A stretch of 64,000 bases of DNA from Bradyrhizobium archetypum. GTDB taxonomy: Bacteria; Pseudomonadota; Alphaproteobacteria; Rhizobiales; Xanthobacteraceae. The first letter of the stretch is position 1. Each line of letters begins with the position of its first letter. The stretch spans positions 310,001 to 374,000 of the forward strand of contig NZ_JAAVLW010000003.1 in assembly GCF_013114835.1 (NCBI RefSeq), written 5' to 3'. Shown one piece after another: positions 17,125-25,084 of this stretch. Below the pieces are notes generated by a model, which saw only the letters and a list, made by a program, of their open reading frames with translations, was not told where the DNA came from and did no database searches. Made by a program: the position numbers and the translations under genes.

Positions 17125-17507
17125 CAATAGTCGGCGCGCGACGACCGGTAGGGAACTGGCGTGTGGACCGCAGGGCCGGCGAGGCACCGCAGGAACGGTG
17201 CGAGCCTTCGTAGCGCTGGAACTGCCAGTATCACCCAGCGTGGCGCGTGGCGCGGAAGAACCACCCGAAATACAGACAGAAGAAAGAGCACGAAGTGGAT
17301 CGTGCCACGCACAGCGCTGAGCTCGGGCGACTGGACAGTGCTGGTACAGATCAGCGGGACCGGGAGTTTCACCAAGTTAAAGTAGAATTGCATCCCGCTG
17401 CTGACCAAGAACGCGCCGGCGAGGAACTTGCGGTACTCGCGGTATCTCACAGCGACGTAGATCGTCGGCAGCCCAACAACGATCGCGGCAACGAGATACG
17501 GAAACAT
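17121..17507 (-). CDS. small membrane protein, probably frameshifted near its 3' end
   Basis: As read, 128 residues with membrane helices at about 1-21, 28-46 and 66-84 (MFPYLVAAIVVGLPTIYVAV; GTIHFVLFLLSVF). After FLLSV the sequence becomes Arg/Pro-rich and unlike a membrane protein. A neighbouring frame continues as YFGWFFRATRHAG and stops at 17232-17234, a more natural ending, so a frameshift near 17270 is likely. The C-terminus overlaps the LysR stop by four bases in convergent orientation. Family not recognised. Confidence 0.5.
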   Translation of the reverse strand: MFPYLVAAIVVGLPTIYVAVRYREYRKFLAGAFLVSSGMQFYFNLVKLPVPLICTSTVQSPELSAVRGTIHFVLFLLSVFRVVLPRHAPRWVILAVPALRRLAPFLRCLAGPAVHTPVPYRSSRADYC

Positions 17508-17545
17508 TGGACGCTCCCAGCTTGATGCTTGGCGCTATTTTCTGT

Positions 17546-17567
17546 ATATTCGGAATATGCCGAATAT
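17546..17567. promoter_or_regulatory. palindromic operator over the GbsR/MarR start codon
   Basis: ATATTCGG (17546-17553) and CCGAATAT (17560-17567) form a perfect 8-bp dyad with a 6-base spacer, and the spacer and right arm contain the two candidate ATG codons. A third tcgaata half follows. The location fits autorepression by the encoded dimeric regulator. Confidence 0.5.
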
Positions 17568-18027
17568 GTCGAATAAACCGGCCAAGGGGCAGCGGGGCTT
17601 CGTCGAGGATGTGGCTCGGCTGCTGATACCTTGGGGCGTGCCGCCTGCCGCCGCCCGGCTCTACGGATATCTGCTTCTGTGCCCGGCTCCTGTCAGCCTC
17701 GACCAGATCACCGAGGGCCTCGGGATCAGCAAGAGCAGCGCAAGCGTGGCCGCGCGGCTGTTGGAGAGCTACACGCTCGCGCGTCGCCACAGCGAGCCTG
17801 GAACGAAACGCGCGCTTTACGCCGTGGCCGACGACTATGAAGCCACGATCCGGCAGCAGAACCGTCTCCTCGAAGCATTGGCTGGGCAGCTCGACGCAGG
17901 GGCCCGAATTACGGCGTCCAAGGCGGTAGGCGCGCGTCTCCAGGAGATGGCGGATTTCTATCGGGTGACGCGCGGCGTCATGGAAGAGGCCATCATCCGC
18001 TGGAAGCATGGCCGCCAGTCGCGATGA
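17557..18027 (+). CDS. GbsR/MarR-family transcriptional regulator
   Basis: A 156-residue winged-helix regulator. The DNA-binding part is RLYGYLLLCPAPVSLDQITE followed by GLGISKSSASVAARLLESYTLARR (about 28-75), with the wing HSEPGTKRALYAVAD. The C-terminal helices form the dimer interface. A second ATG four codons in is an alternative start; both lie in the palindrome at 17546-17567. The ICMT-like methyltransferase 61 bases downstream is its likely operon partner. Confidence 0.85.
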   Translation: MPNMSNKPAKGQRGFVEDVARLLIPWGVPPAAARLYGYLLLCPAPVSLDQITEGLGISKSSASVAARLLESYTLARRHSEPGTKRALYAVADDYEATIRQQNRLLEALAGQLDAGARITASKAVGARLQEMADFYRVTRGVMEEAIIRWKHGRQSR

Positions 18028-18088
18028 AGAACAATTCGCCGCGGCGCGAGCGCCGCGGAGGATCAACGGCTTCGATGGAGAGCAAGAA

Positions 18089-18772
18089 ATGAGCCTCGCT
18101 CTGAATTTTCTCATCCAGACAATTCTCTGGTTCGGCTTCATGGCCGCGATCATCTTCGGCGCTGCAGGCACGATGGATTATGCCGGCGGGTGGCTCTATC
18201 TCGGCGAAATGGCCGTCATCTCGGCCGTTTTTGGGCTGCACATGATGCGCGTCGATCCCGGCCTGCTCCGCGAGCGCCTTAAGCCGCCCGTGCAGAAGGA
18301 TCAGCCGCTCGCAGACAAATTGGTCCTGATCCCACTTCTGCTTCTTATGTTCGGAGCGATGGGCTTCATGGCAGCGGACGCTGCGCGCTGGCACTGGTCA
18401 AGAATGCCGCCTTTCGTGCAATGGGCAGGATGCGGCCTCCTCCTGGCGGCGTTCTCGTTCATGTATTGGACTATGCGCACGAACAGCTTCGCAGCGCCCG
18501 TCGTCAAAATACAAAAGGACCGACGGCAGGCCGTTATTACGACGGGCCCTTACGCCATTGTTCGCCATCCGATGTATTTCGGCGCGCTGTTCTATTCTGC
18601 CGGCACCTCGCTCGTGCTCGGCTCGTGGTGGGGACTTGCCACGGTCCCCATCGTCGCCCTCCTGCTCGGCATCCGGATCGGCATCGAGGAAAAGGCGCTG
18701 CGCACCGGTCTCGATGGCTATGACGAATATGCGCACCGCGTGCGCTATCGTCTGATCCCGCTCGTCTGGTGA
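18089..18772 (+). CDS. isoprenylcysteine carboxyl methyltransferase-like membrane protein
   Basis: A 227-residue integral membrane protein with five to six helices (about 8-28, 36-54, 74-96, 107-126, 160-195). The C-terminal block GPYAIVRHPMYFGALFYSAG with RYRLIPLVW is the SAM-binding region of the ICMT/PEMT-like superfamily (RHPxY motif). Bacterial members methylate lipids or unknown small substrates; prenylated proteins are not expected here. The ATG at 18089 is preceded by AGAGCAAGAA. Probably controlled by the GbsR/MarR gene upstream. Confidence 0.8.
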   Translation: MSLALNFLIQTILWFGFMAAIIFGAAGTMDYAGGWLYLGEMAVISAVFGLHMMRVDPGLLRERLKPPVQKDQPLADKLVLIPLLLLMFGAMGFMAADAARWHWSRMPPFVQWAGCGLLLAAFSFMYWTMRTNSFAAPVVKIQKDRRQAVITTGPYAIVRHPMYFGALFYSAGTSLVLGSWWGLATVPIVALLLGIRIGIEEKALRTGLDGYDEYAHRVRYRLIPLVW

Positions 18773-18776
18773 TGCG

Positions 18777-19000
18777 GCCCCGCCCGCGCATGATCATCGT
18801 GTCGGCGCCGTGGGCCTCTATTCGCTCGGCTGCGCCTATGTGCTGTGGAGCGGCCGCGCCGAGCCGCTGCTGTCGCGCTGGCCGCTGATTGTGCTGACCG
18901 CGTTCGGCGGCGGCCTGTTTCTCGTGCGCATTTCGCTCGCCGTGGTGTATCCGCTCGCGGAGGCGCCGATCGCCAGCTCCGATTCTGACATGGCGTCATG
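18777..19000 (+). pseudogene. fragment of a polytopic membrane protein
   Basis: The frame reads VGLYSLGCAYVLWSGRAEPL, then SRWPLIVLTAFGGGLFLVRI and SLAVVYPLAEAP: two or three membrane helices with the R..EPL.SRWP linker that I associate with the N-terminal sensor domain of rhizobial GGDEF proteins. No proper start and no downstream GGDEF domain follow. It fills most of the 375-base gap between the ICMT-like gene and the alpha/beta hydrolase gene. Identity is tentative. Confidence 0.4.
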
Positions 19001-19147
19001 GCGAAGCAGCCGTGCCCATCTCCATCGGCTGTGGCGCGCCATTTGAATTTGCAATGGGCACACCGGCGCCCACTTTCGCCAAATTGCGATCAGAAGCGAA
19101 CTTGCCGGCAGCGGTGCTCGCTGGCTATATCGCAGCGAGGAGGGGCC

Positions 19148-19855
19148 GTGTCGCCAGATTTCGTCCTTGTCGCAGGACCGCTGGTCCGCGCATCTAGCTG
19201 GGAGCCGACGGCCAAGCACCTGCGCGAGGCGGGATGGCGCGTCCAAGTGCCGGATATCCTGGCCTATCATGCCGTGCCGCCGGCCTGGCGTGCATGGACC
19301 CGCAGTCTTCTCGATCACATTGCGCCCGCCGATGAACTGGTTGTGGTGGGTCATAGTTCGGCAAGCGTATTGGCTGCTGATCTTGCCATCAGGCTACCCA
19401 CGCGCAGCCTCATCATCGTCGATGGTGAAGTTCCTCCATCGCAAGGCCCAGCCTCGCCCGTGAGGCCAGCGCTTCGCGATCGCATCCAAAGCCTTGCAGA
19501 GCCCGATGGAAGTCTCCCGGTTTGGTCAAAATGGTTCTCAAGCGATGCGGAACGCACGTCTCTTGTTGGGCTCGATATTCTGGCCAGCGATCCCCCAGCC
19601 TTCGCGCAGTTCGAAAACGAGCTGCCGAAAATGCAGGTCGATTGGTTCGACGACACGATCGAACTCGCAAGCTGGGACCATATCCCTGCCGGGTTCATCC
19701 AGACCTCGAGGATCTATGATCACGCCGCCGCGGAAGCGCAGCGGCGCGGCTGGCCGGTGACGAGATTGCAAGGCACGCATCTCCATCCCACGCTGCGTCC
19801 GGCAGAGACGGGAGACGCCATACTTTCAATCTCGCGTCGGCTCGCCGCAATCTGA
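19148..19855 (+). CDS. alpha/beta-fold hydrolase
   Basis: A 235-residue hydrolase starting at GTG with a GAGGAGG ribosome-binding site seven bases upstream. The fold elements are FVLVAGPLVRASSWEPTAKH (oxyanion region), then LVVVGHSSASVLAADLAI with the nucleophile elbow GHSSAS, and a C-terminal His in GTHLHPTLRP. The Ser at GHS, an acidic residue and His can form the triad. No cap domain motif points to a substrate. Upstream in-frame residues are not family-like. Confidence 0.75.
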   Translation: MSPDFVLVAGPLVRASSWEPTAKHLREAGWRVQVPDILAYHAVPPAWRAWTRSLLDHIAPADELVVVGHSSASVLAADLAIRLPTRSLIIVDGEVPPSQGPASPVRPALRDRIQSLAEPDGSLPVWSKWFSSDAERTSLVGLDILASDPPAFAQFENELPKMQVDWFDDTIELASWDHIPAGFIQTSRIYDHAAAEAQRRGWPVTRLQGTHLHPTLRPAETGDAILSISRRLAAI

Positions 19856-19980
19856 TTCTCCGCTGCTGGCACGAAGCGGTAAGCTGGCCTTCGTTATGGC
19901 CAAGTGAGACATTAAGCTGGGGCACCGGGCTCGCTATCTAGGGAGCGGATGGGGGCGGCTTGGAACTGAAAGGACGCGCA

Positions 19981-20454
19981 ATGGCAAAGAACACGATCTG
20001 TCTCTGGTACGACAAGGACGCCGAGGCTGCTGCCCGTTTTTACGCCGAGACCTTCCCCGACAGCGCAGTGCACGCGGTTCATCACGCGCCGAGTGACTAC
20101 CCGTCCGGGAAGGCCGGTGACGTGCTGACGGTCGAATTCACGGTTGCCGGCGTGGCTTGTCTCGGCCTCAACGGCGGTCCCGCGTTCAAGCATAACGAAG
20201 CGTTTTCGTTCCAGATCGCCACCGACGATCAGGAGGAAACCGACCGCTATTGGAACGCGATCGTCGGCAATGGCGGGCAGGAGAGCGCGTGCGGCTGGTG
20301 CAAGGACAAATGGGGCGTTTCCTGGCAAATCACGCCGCGCGTGCTGACCGAGGCGCTGGCGGCTGGCGGTGCTGAAGCCAAGCGCGCCTTTGATGCGATG
20401 ATGGATATGAAGAAGATTGACGTCGCTGCGATCCAGAAGGCTCGGCGCGGCTGA
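19981..20454 (+). CDS. VOC-superfamily PhnB-like protein
   Basis: A 157-residue glyoxalase/bleomycin-resistance fold protein of the 3-demethylubiquinone-methyltransferase-like (PhnB/YjdN) group: NTICLWYDKDAEAAARFYAE at the N-terminus, FTVAGVACLGLNGGPAFKHN in the middle, and CGWCKDKWGVSWQITPRVLT near the end. The late block DKWGVSWQI is the family hallmark. Substrate unknown. An AGGACGC stretch precedes the ATG. It is convergent with the secretion operon. Confidence 0.85.
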   Translation: MAKNTICLWYDKDAEAAARFYAETFPDSAVHAVHHAPSDYPSGKAGDVLTVEFTVAGVACLGLNGGPAFKHNEAFSFQIATDDQEETDRYWNAIVGNGGQESACGWCKDKWGVSWQITPRVLTEALAAGGAEAKRAFDAMMDMKKIDVAAIQKARRG

Positions 20455-20480
20455 CGTCAGCGCTTGCGGGTGCTGGCATG

Positions 20481-21395
20481 TCAAAAATGATGCACCCCCA
20501 GCGCCGAGAACGCGCCGTCATGCGGCTCGTGGCCATCCATGGTTGGCTGGCCGAGAAAGCCGAGCTGCAGCGGCATCGGATGGAGTAGCGCCGTCGGAAT
20601 CGCGCCCGCGGTGTCGAGCAGCGGCACGCCGTGCGCGGCATCGGAGGCTTCCGCAGGGCTCGGTGCCGGACTGAGAAGGTCGGCCACCAACGGCTCGATC
20701 ACGCCTGTTGATGGCGCGTCATGGGTGCCGCCCGTGATGGTGCCGAGCAGGCCATCGGTGAGATGGTTGACGGTATCTGATACCGATGAGGTCAGTTGCC
20801 CGACCGTGCTGCTCAGGCTGGCGATCGTGCTCGATACCGTTGCGAGCGCGCTGTCGACGATGCCGGTGACCGTGTCCGTGATCGTGTGAACGGTTGCGCC
20901 AAGCTCGAATGAGGGTGGGGCGATACTGCCGACTGACCCGTTGGCCGCGCCGGCCGACGGCGCGTGATCCAGCGGTGCATCGAGGCTGGCTGGCGCGGCT
21001 GAGGATGCCGGAATTTGCGTGCCGAGCACCTGGCCTGATGGCGTGTCCGCGACGGTCTCACTCGTAGCCTGCGGAGACGTCGCGGCCGTGGCGCCGGCAT
21101 GGAGCGCAGGTGCAAGCTCGGTTGCCGGCGCTTCGATCGTGCCGGCATGCTGGTCGTCGTGGCCGGGTGCGGGATCGGCCGGCACCAGCGCTGCCGGGAT
21201 GGCCTCAGCTGGATGCGGCGCGGCCGGCTCCGCCGCGCGCGCTTCGCTTTCGTGCTCCAGGCGGTGCAGCACGGCGTCGGCGTCGTTGAGCAGGCCGAGC
21301 AGCATGGTGGCGAAAGCAACCGATTCGGTTGCCGCGAGATGACGGCTGCGCTCGGCTTCGTCGGAGCGGCGGGCGTTCTTGACGGATTCGGCCAT
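20481..21395 (-). CDS. acidic Lys/Arg-free protein, candidate type I secretion cargo
   Basis: 304 residues, no recognised family. Residues 1-53 carry all the Lys and Arg; residues 54-304 contain no Lys, Arg, Cys, Trp or Tyr and are rich in Ala, Pro, Ser, Thr, Asp and His. A helical Ser/Thr/Val stretch at about 165-215 ends in HLTDGLLGTITGGT, echoing DGLLGTATGVLGG of the small protein at 24598. The C-terminus is FSALGVHHF. An AAGGAG site lies five bases before the ATG. It is the last gene of the ABC exporter/HlyD operon, 13 bases after the adaptor. Cargo role is inferred from composition and context; an accessory or anchoring role is possible. Confidence 0.7.
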   Translation of the reverse strand: MAESVKNARRSDEAERSRHLAATESVAFATMLLGLLNDADAVLHRLEHESEARAAEPAAPHPAEAIPAALVPADPAPGHDDQHAGTIEAPATELAPALHAGATAATSPQATSETVADTPSGQVLGTQIPASSAAPASLDAPLDHAPSAGAANGSVGSIAPPSFELGATVHTITDTVTGIVDSALATVSSTIASLSSTVGQLTSSVSDTVNHLTDGLLGTITGGTHDAPSTGVIEPLVADLLSPAPSPAEASDAAHGVPLLDTAGAIPTALLHPMPLQLGFLGQPTMDGHEPHDGAFSALGVHHF

Positions 21396-21408
21396 GACCA
21401 CTCCTTCC

Positions 21409-22737
21409 TCAACGCTCGCGGAATGCGCGGGTGATCTCGTCGCGCAGCGGGCCGAGCAAATATTCGAACAGCGTGCGCGGCCGTGTCGGCACGATCACTT
21501 CGGCCGGCATGCCGGCCTGCAGATCGACGCGCGACTTCTTGACGTCGTTTGGATCAAGCGCGACCTCGACGGCGTAATAGCCTTGTCCGGACTTGTCGTC
21601 GGTCAGGCGGTCGGCGGACACTGTATGCACGGTGCCGTAGAGCCGCGGACGCTCAATATAGTTGATGCCGGTGAGCTGCACCTCGGCGCGGTGGCCGACG
21701 GCGACATCGTTGATGTCGGAGAGCTTCAGCTTCGCAGCGGCGATCAGTGGATTGTCCGTCGGCACGATGTCCATCAGCCGCGCGCCGGGCTGGATCACGC
21801 CGCCCTCGGTGAACACGTCGAGGCCGACGACGGAGCCGGTCGCCGGCGCCGTAATCCGCGTGCGCGCCAGCACATCCGTTGCGGCGTCGATCTTGGGCGC
21901 GAGTTCGGCGAGCTTGTTTTCGGTGGCGCGCAACTGGTCGGTGATCTCGCTCATGCGCCCGCGTTCCACCCGCGCGATCTCGAGATCGTTCTGCGCGATC
22001 TGCTGCTGCATGCCGGCGATGCTGGCCTGCTGCGCGCCGATATCGGCCTGCAGCCTGGCGTCCTCGCGCTGCAAGGCGAGGATGCGGGTCTTCGGCGTAT
22101 AGCCCTGCGCGAACAGATGCTGCGCGCCGTTCATCTCGTCGGTCAGCAGTTCGCGCTGTTTCTCGGTGCCGGCAAGCTGCGCCTGCGTGCCCGCGATCTG
22201 CGATTCCAGCTCCTTGATCTTGCCGCGCAGCACCGCCGTCTCGGCCGCGAACTGGTGTTTGCGCGCCGCCATCATCGCCGTCTCGTTGGCCATCGCCTGG
22301 CGCACGGCGGAGAGCTCGCTGCGGGCGCGCAGGCTTTCGTCGAAATCCGGCGCCTCGCCCTTGTCGCGTTCGGCGATCAGCCGCGCGCGGGCGGCGAGCG
22401 CGGCGTCGCGATCGGCGATGAGCACGTCGAGCTTGGCGCGCGGGTCGCTGTCGTCGAGCCGGATCAGGAGCTGGCCTTTCTCGACGCGCGCGCCGTCGCG
22501 GACGGTAAGCTGGCGCACCACGCCGCCATAGGGATGCTGCACGCTCTGCCGGCGGCCCTCGACCTGAAGATTGCCGGTGGCAATCGCGGCGCCGGAGATC
22601 GGCGCCAGCGTTCCCCACATCATCATCGCACCTGCGAACGCCGCGACCACGCCGGCGCCGAGCAGCGCCGGCCGTGCGGGGCGCGAATAGCGGGCGCGGT
22701 CGCGTAGCGGGGCGTAGCCGTCGTCGATTGCGGTCAT
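21409..22737 (-). CDS. type I secretion membrane-fusion protein (HlyD/PrsE family)
   Basis: A 442-residue periplasmic adaptor linking the ABC exporter to an outer-membrane channel. A short cytosolic N-terminus is followed by one TM at about 24-45, the first lipoyl half GNLQVEGRRQSVQHPYGGVV (about 55-85), a long coiled coil (about 115-290), the second lipoyl half RITAPATGSVVGLDVFTEGG and the beta-barrel with GMPAEVIVPTRPRTLFEYLL near the end. Start overlaps the exporter stop (ATGA). No TolC homologue is nearby, so a shared one elsewhere is expected. Confidence 0.92.
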   Translation of the reverse strand: MTAIDDGYAPLRDRARYSRPARPALLGAGVVAAFAGAMMMWGTLAPISGAAIATGNLQVEGRRQSVQHPYGGVVRQLTVRDGARVEKGQLLIRLDDSDPRAKLDVLIADRDAALAARARLIAERDKGEAPDFDESLRARSELSAVRQAMANETAMMAARKHQFAAETAVLRGKIKELESQIAGTQAQLAGTEKQRELLTDEMNGAQHLFAQGYTPKTRILALQREDARLQADIGAQQASIAGMQQQIAQNDLEIARVERGRMSEITDQLRATENKLAELAPKIDAATDVLARTRITAPATGSVVGLDVFTEGGVIQPGARLMDIVPTDNPLIAAAKLKLSDINDVAVGHRAEVQLTGINYIERPRLYGTVHTVSADRLTDDKSGQGYYAVEVALDPNDVKKSRVDLQAGMPAEVIVPTRPRTLFEYLLGPLRDEITRAFRER

Positions 22738-24467
22738 GACGCCCGTCCCGCGGCAGCCTGCTGCAAGGCGTGATAGACCTCGCCGGGCGGGCCGAGCATG
22801 TCGAGCATGCCGCCCCGCAGCACCATCATGACGTCGACGATGTCGAGAATGGTGGTGCGGTGGGTGATCACGATGATGGTGGCGCCCTCGCTCTTGGCCT
22901 GCAGCAGCGCGACCTTGAGCGCCTCCTCGCCGGGCGCGTCGAGATTGGCGTTGGGCTCGTCGAGCACGAGCAGCGGCGGGCGGCCGAGCAGCGCCCGTGC
23001 CAGCGCCAGCCGCTGGCGCTGTCCGCCCGACAGGCCGATCCCGCCGGGACCCAGCCGCGTGTCGTATTGCCTCGGCAGGTCCAGCACCATCTCGTGAATG
23101 CCGGCGCGCTTGGCGGCGTCGATGATCTCTTCGGTCGAGGCGTCGCCGAAGCGGGCGATGTTCTCGCGCACGGTGCCGGCGAACAGGCCGACGTCCTGCG
23201 GCAGATAGCCGACATGGCGGCCGAACTCGAGCGGATCCCAATGGCTGTAGTCGAGCCCGCCGAAGCGCAGCCGCCCGTCGGCCGGAGCAATCGCTCCAAC
23301 GAGAAGCCGTGCCAGCGTGCTCTTGCCGGAGCCGCTCGGGCCGACGATGCCGAGCGCCTGCCCGGCGCCGAGCTCGAACGTCAGGTCCTTGATCACGGGC
23401 TCCTTGCGCGCCGGCAGCAGGCAGCGCAATTCGCGCACCTCGATGGTGTTGCGCGCCCGCGGCACGATGGTTTGCGGCGGCGTCAGATCGATCTCTCCGA
23501 GCAGCTCGCGCACTTCCGCATAGGCTTCGCGGGCGCCGATGAACTGCTTCCAGGTGCCGACCGCCTGTTCCACCGGCACCAGCGCGCGGCCCATCACGAT
23601 GCTGGCGGCGAAGATAGTGGCGGGTGTGATGGCGTGGTCGATGGCAAGCCAGGCGCCGGTGCCGAGCATCAGCGATTGCAAGAGCAGGCGGAAGAAGCGG
23701 ATCGAGGAGGTCATCACCGCGTTCTTGTCGCTGGCTTGCGCCTGCTGCACCAGCATCGACGAGCGCTGGCTCTGCCAGTTGCGCTCCACCGCCGGCTGCA
23801 TGCCCATGGCGCGGATCACGTCGGCGTGGCGCAGGATGTTCTCGGTGAAGACGTAGGACTGGTTGCCGGCCGCCTCCGCCTGCTTCATCGGCTCGCGCGT
23901 CATCATTTCGTTGAGCCCGGCGAGGGCGAGCAGCAGCACGGCGCCGATGGTGGCGACGGTGCCGAGCAGCGGATGGATGAAGAACAGCAGCATCAGATAG
24001 ATCGGAATCCACGGCAGGTCGAACGCGAAGTAGATGCCGGGGCCGGTCACGAAGGTGCGGAACTGGTCGAGATTGCGCAATTGCTGCGCGCCGCGTGAGG
24101 CACCGCGCTGTGCCGAGCGCACCACGAGCGCCTCGAACACGCGCGCCGACAGCTCCATGTCGAGCCGGATGCCGCAGCGGATCAGCACGCAGGAACGCAC
24201 CGCATCCAGCGCCGCCATGGTGAGCAGCGCGATCGCGAGGATCAAAGTGAGCAGGACGAGCGTCGAGACGTTCTCGTTGAGCAGCACACGGTTATAGACC
24301 TGCATCAAATAGAGCGGCGAGCTCAAATAGAGCAGGTTGATGGCGCTGGAGAACAGCCCGGCCCAAAGAAAGTGTGGCCACAGCGCGATCAGCGCCTGGC
24401 GAACGTCGTCGGTCCGCCGCGCCGGCACGGTGGAGTCGTCCGAGAGAGTCAGTGCGCCCGTAGGCAT
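22734..24467 (-). CDS. type I secretion ABC exporter (PrtD/PrsD family)
   Basis: A 577-residue fused permease-ATPase. Six TM helices span about 30-320 with no N-terminal C39 peptidase, so cargo is not cleaved at a GG leader. The ATPase has Walker A GPSGSGKST, Q-loop GYLPQDVGLFAGTV, signature LSGGQRQRLALARAL, Walker B LLVLDEPNANLD and the switch His in ITHRT. It starts at MPTGALTLSDDST. It is preceded by a strong hairpin after the small cargo-like gene, and translationally coupled to the HlyD gene. Confidence 0.92.
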   Translation of the reverse strand: MPTGALTLSDDSTVPARRTDDVRQALIALWPHFLWAGLFSSAINLLYLSSPLYLMQVYNRVLLNENVSTLVLLTLILAIALLTMAALDAVRSCVLIRCGIRLDMELSARVFEALVVRSAQRGASRGAQQLRNLDQFRTFVTGPGIYFAFDLPWIPIYLMLLFFIHPLLGTVATIGAVLLLALAGLNEMMTREPMKQAEAAGNQSYVFTENILRHADVIRAMGMQPAVERNWQSQRSSMLVQQAQASDKNAVMTSSIRFFRLLLQSLMLGTGAWLAIDHAITPATIFAASIVMGRALVPVEQAVGTWKQFIGAREAYAEVRELLGEIDLTPPQTIVPRARNTIEVRELRCLLPARKEPVIKDLTFELGAGQALGIVGPSGSGKSTLARLLVGAIAPADGRLRFGGLDYSHWDPLEFGRHVGYLPQDVGLFAGTVRENIARFGDASTEEIIDAAKRAGIHEMVLDLPRQYDTRLGPGGIGLSGGQRQRLALARALLGRPPLLVLDEPNANLDAPGEEALKVALLQAKSEGATIIVITHRTTILDIVDVMMVLRGGMLDMLGPPGEVYHALQQAAAGRAS

Positions 24468-24537
24468 TCGGCGATCACCTTGGGCATGGTTGATGGAGCG
24501 TTGCACGATCTATGCGTGCAGCGCAGGCGACCGGGAG

Positions 24538-24566
24538 GCGGCGTGGGGATGCGCTCCCCACGCCGC
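24538..24566 (-). terminator. strong hairpin between the small cargo-like gene and the ABC exporter
   Basis: Perfect 11-bp stem (GCGGCGTGGGG with CCCCACGCCGC) and a 7-base loop, 32 bases after the stop of the 96-residue gene and 70 bases before the exporter start. There is no T run on either side, so partial termination or 3'-end protection of the short upstream mRNA is more likely than full termination. Confidence 0.5.
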
Positions 24567-24597
24567 GCGTTGTTGAAATAACTTTACGCAACAGGGA

Positions 24598-24888
24598 TCA
24601 GGCGAGGCCGTGGAGCAGGCCGCCGACATCGAGATGACCGACATCCGCGCTGGCACCGATCAGGGTCGGTGCGGAAACCGAGGCGTCGATGCCGTCAAGC
24701 CCGGCGGACAGGTCAATGCTCGGGCTCGTCTCGATCGCCGTGCCAAGATCGAGCGTGTGCGACAAATCCGCCGTGCCGCTGGCGCTTGCCGAAGCGCTAC
24801 CGCTTGCGCTTGCGCCGCCAAGCACGCCGGTGGCGGTTCCGAGCAGGCCATCGACGGTACCAAGCAGGTTTCCGAGTAGAGCAGCCAT
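24598..24888 (-). CDS. small acidic Lys/Arg-free protein, candidate type I secretion cargo
   Basis: 96 residues, not a recognised family. It has no Lys, Arg, Cys, Trp, Tyr, Phe or Gln at all, nine acidic residues, and is rich in Gly, Ala, Ser and Leu. The N-terminus has imperfect heptads LLGTVDG, LLGTATG, VLGG, followed by a Ser-Ala run (SASGSASASASG) and a C-terminal half with alternating Asp and hydrophobics ending LLHGLA. No signal peptide and no RTX nonapeptides. It leads the type I secretion operon. An AGGAG site lies nine bases before the ATG; a much longer upstream reading is not protein-like. Confidence 0.65.
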   Translation of the reverse strand: MAALLGNLLGTVDGLLGTATGVLGGASASGSASASASGTADLSHTLDLGTAIETSPSIDLSAGLDGIDASVSAPTLIGASADVGHLDVGGLLHGLA

Positions 24889-25084
24889 GTAGTCAACTCC
24901 TATGATGGTTGGCTGAAATGCGACGAACGTCGCGCTGCACAAAGCTACGGGAGTCAAAAAGGTTGCGGACTCACATGCGGCGTTTTGGTGATCATTTGTT
25001 GAGAGGGGAACTTTCCGGTGTTGCCGGCCGGCGGCGGGCCGCCCATGATGTGAAATCTTTCCGGTGGAAGCGTCTGGAATATCG

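Noticed and set aside
21379..22707. Plus-strand open frame of 442 codons
   Set aside because: Antisense to the HlyD-type adaptor, whose motifs and coupling with the exporter are clear.
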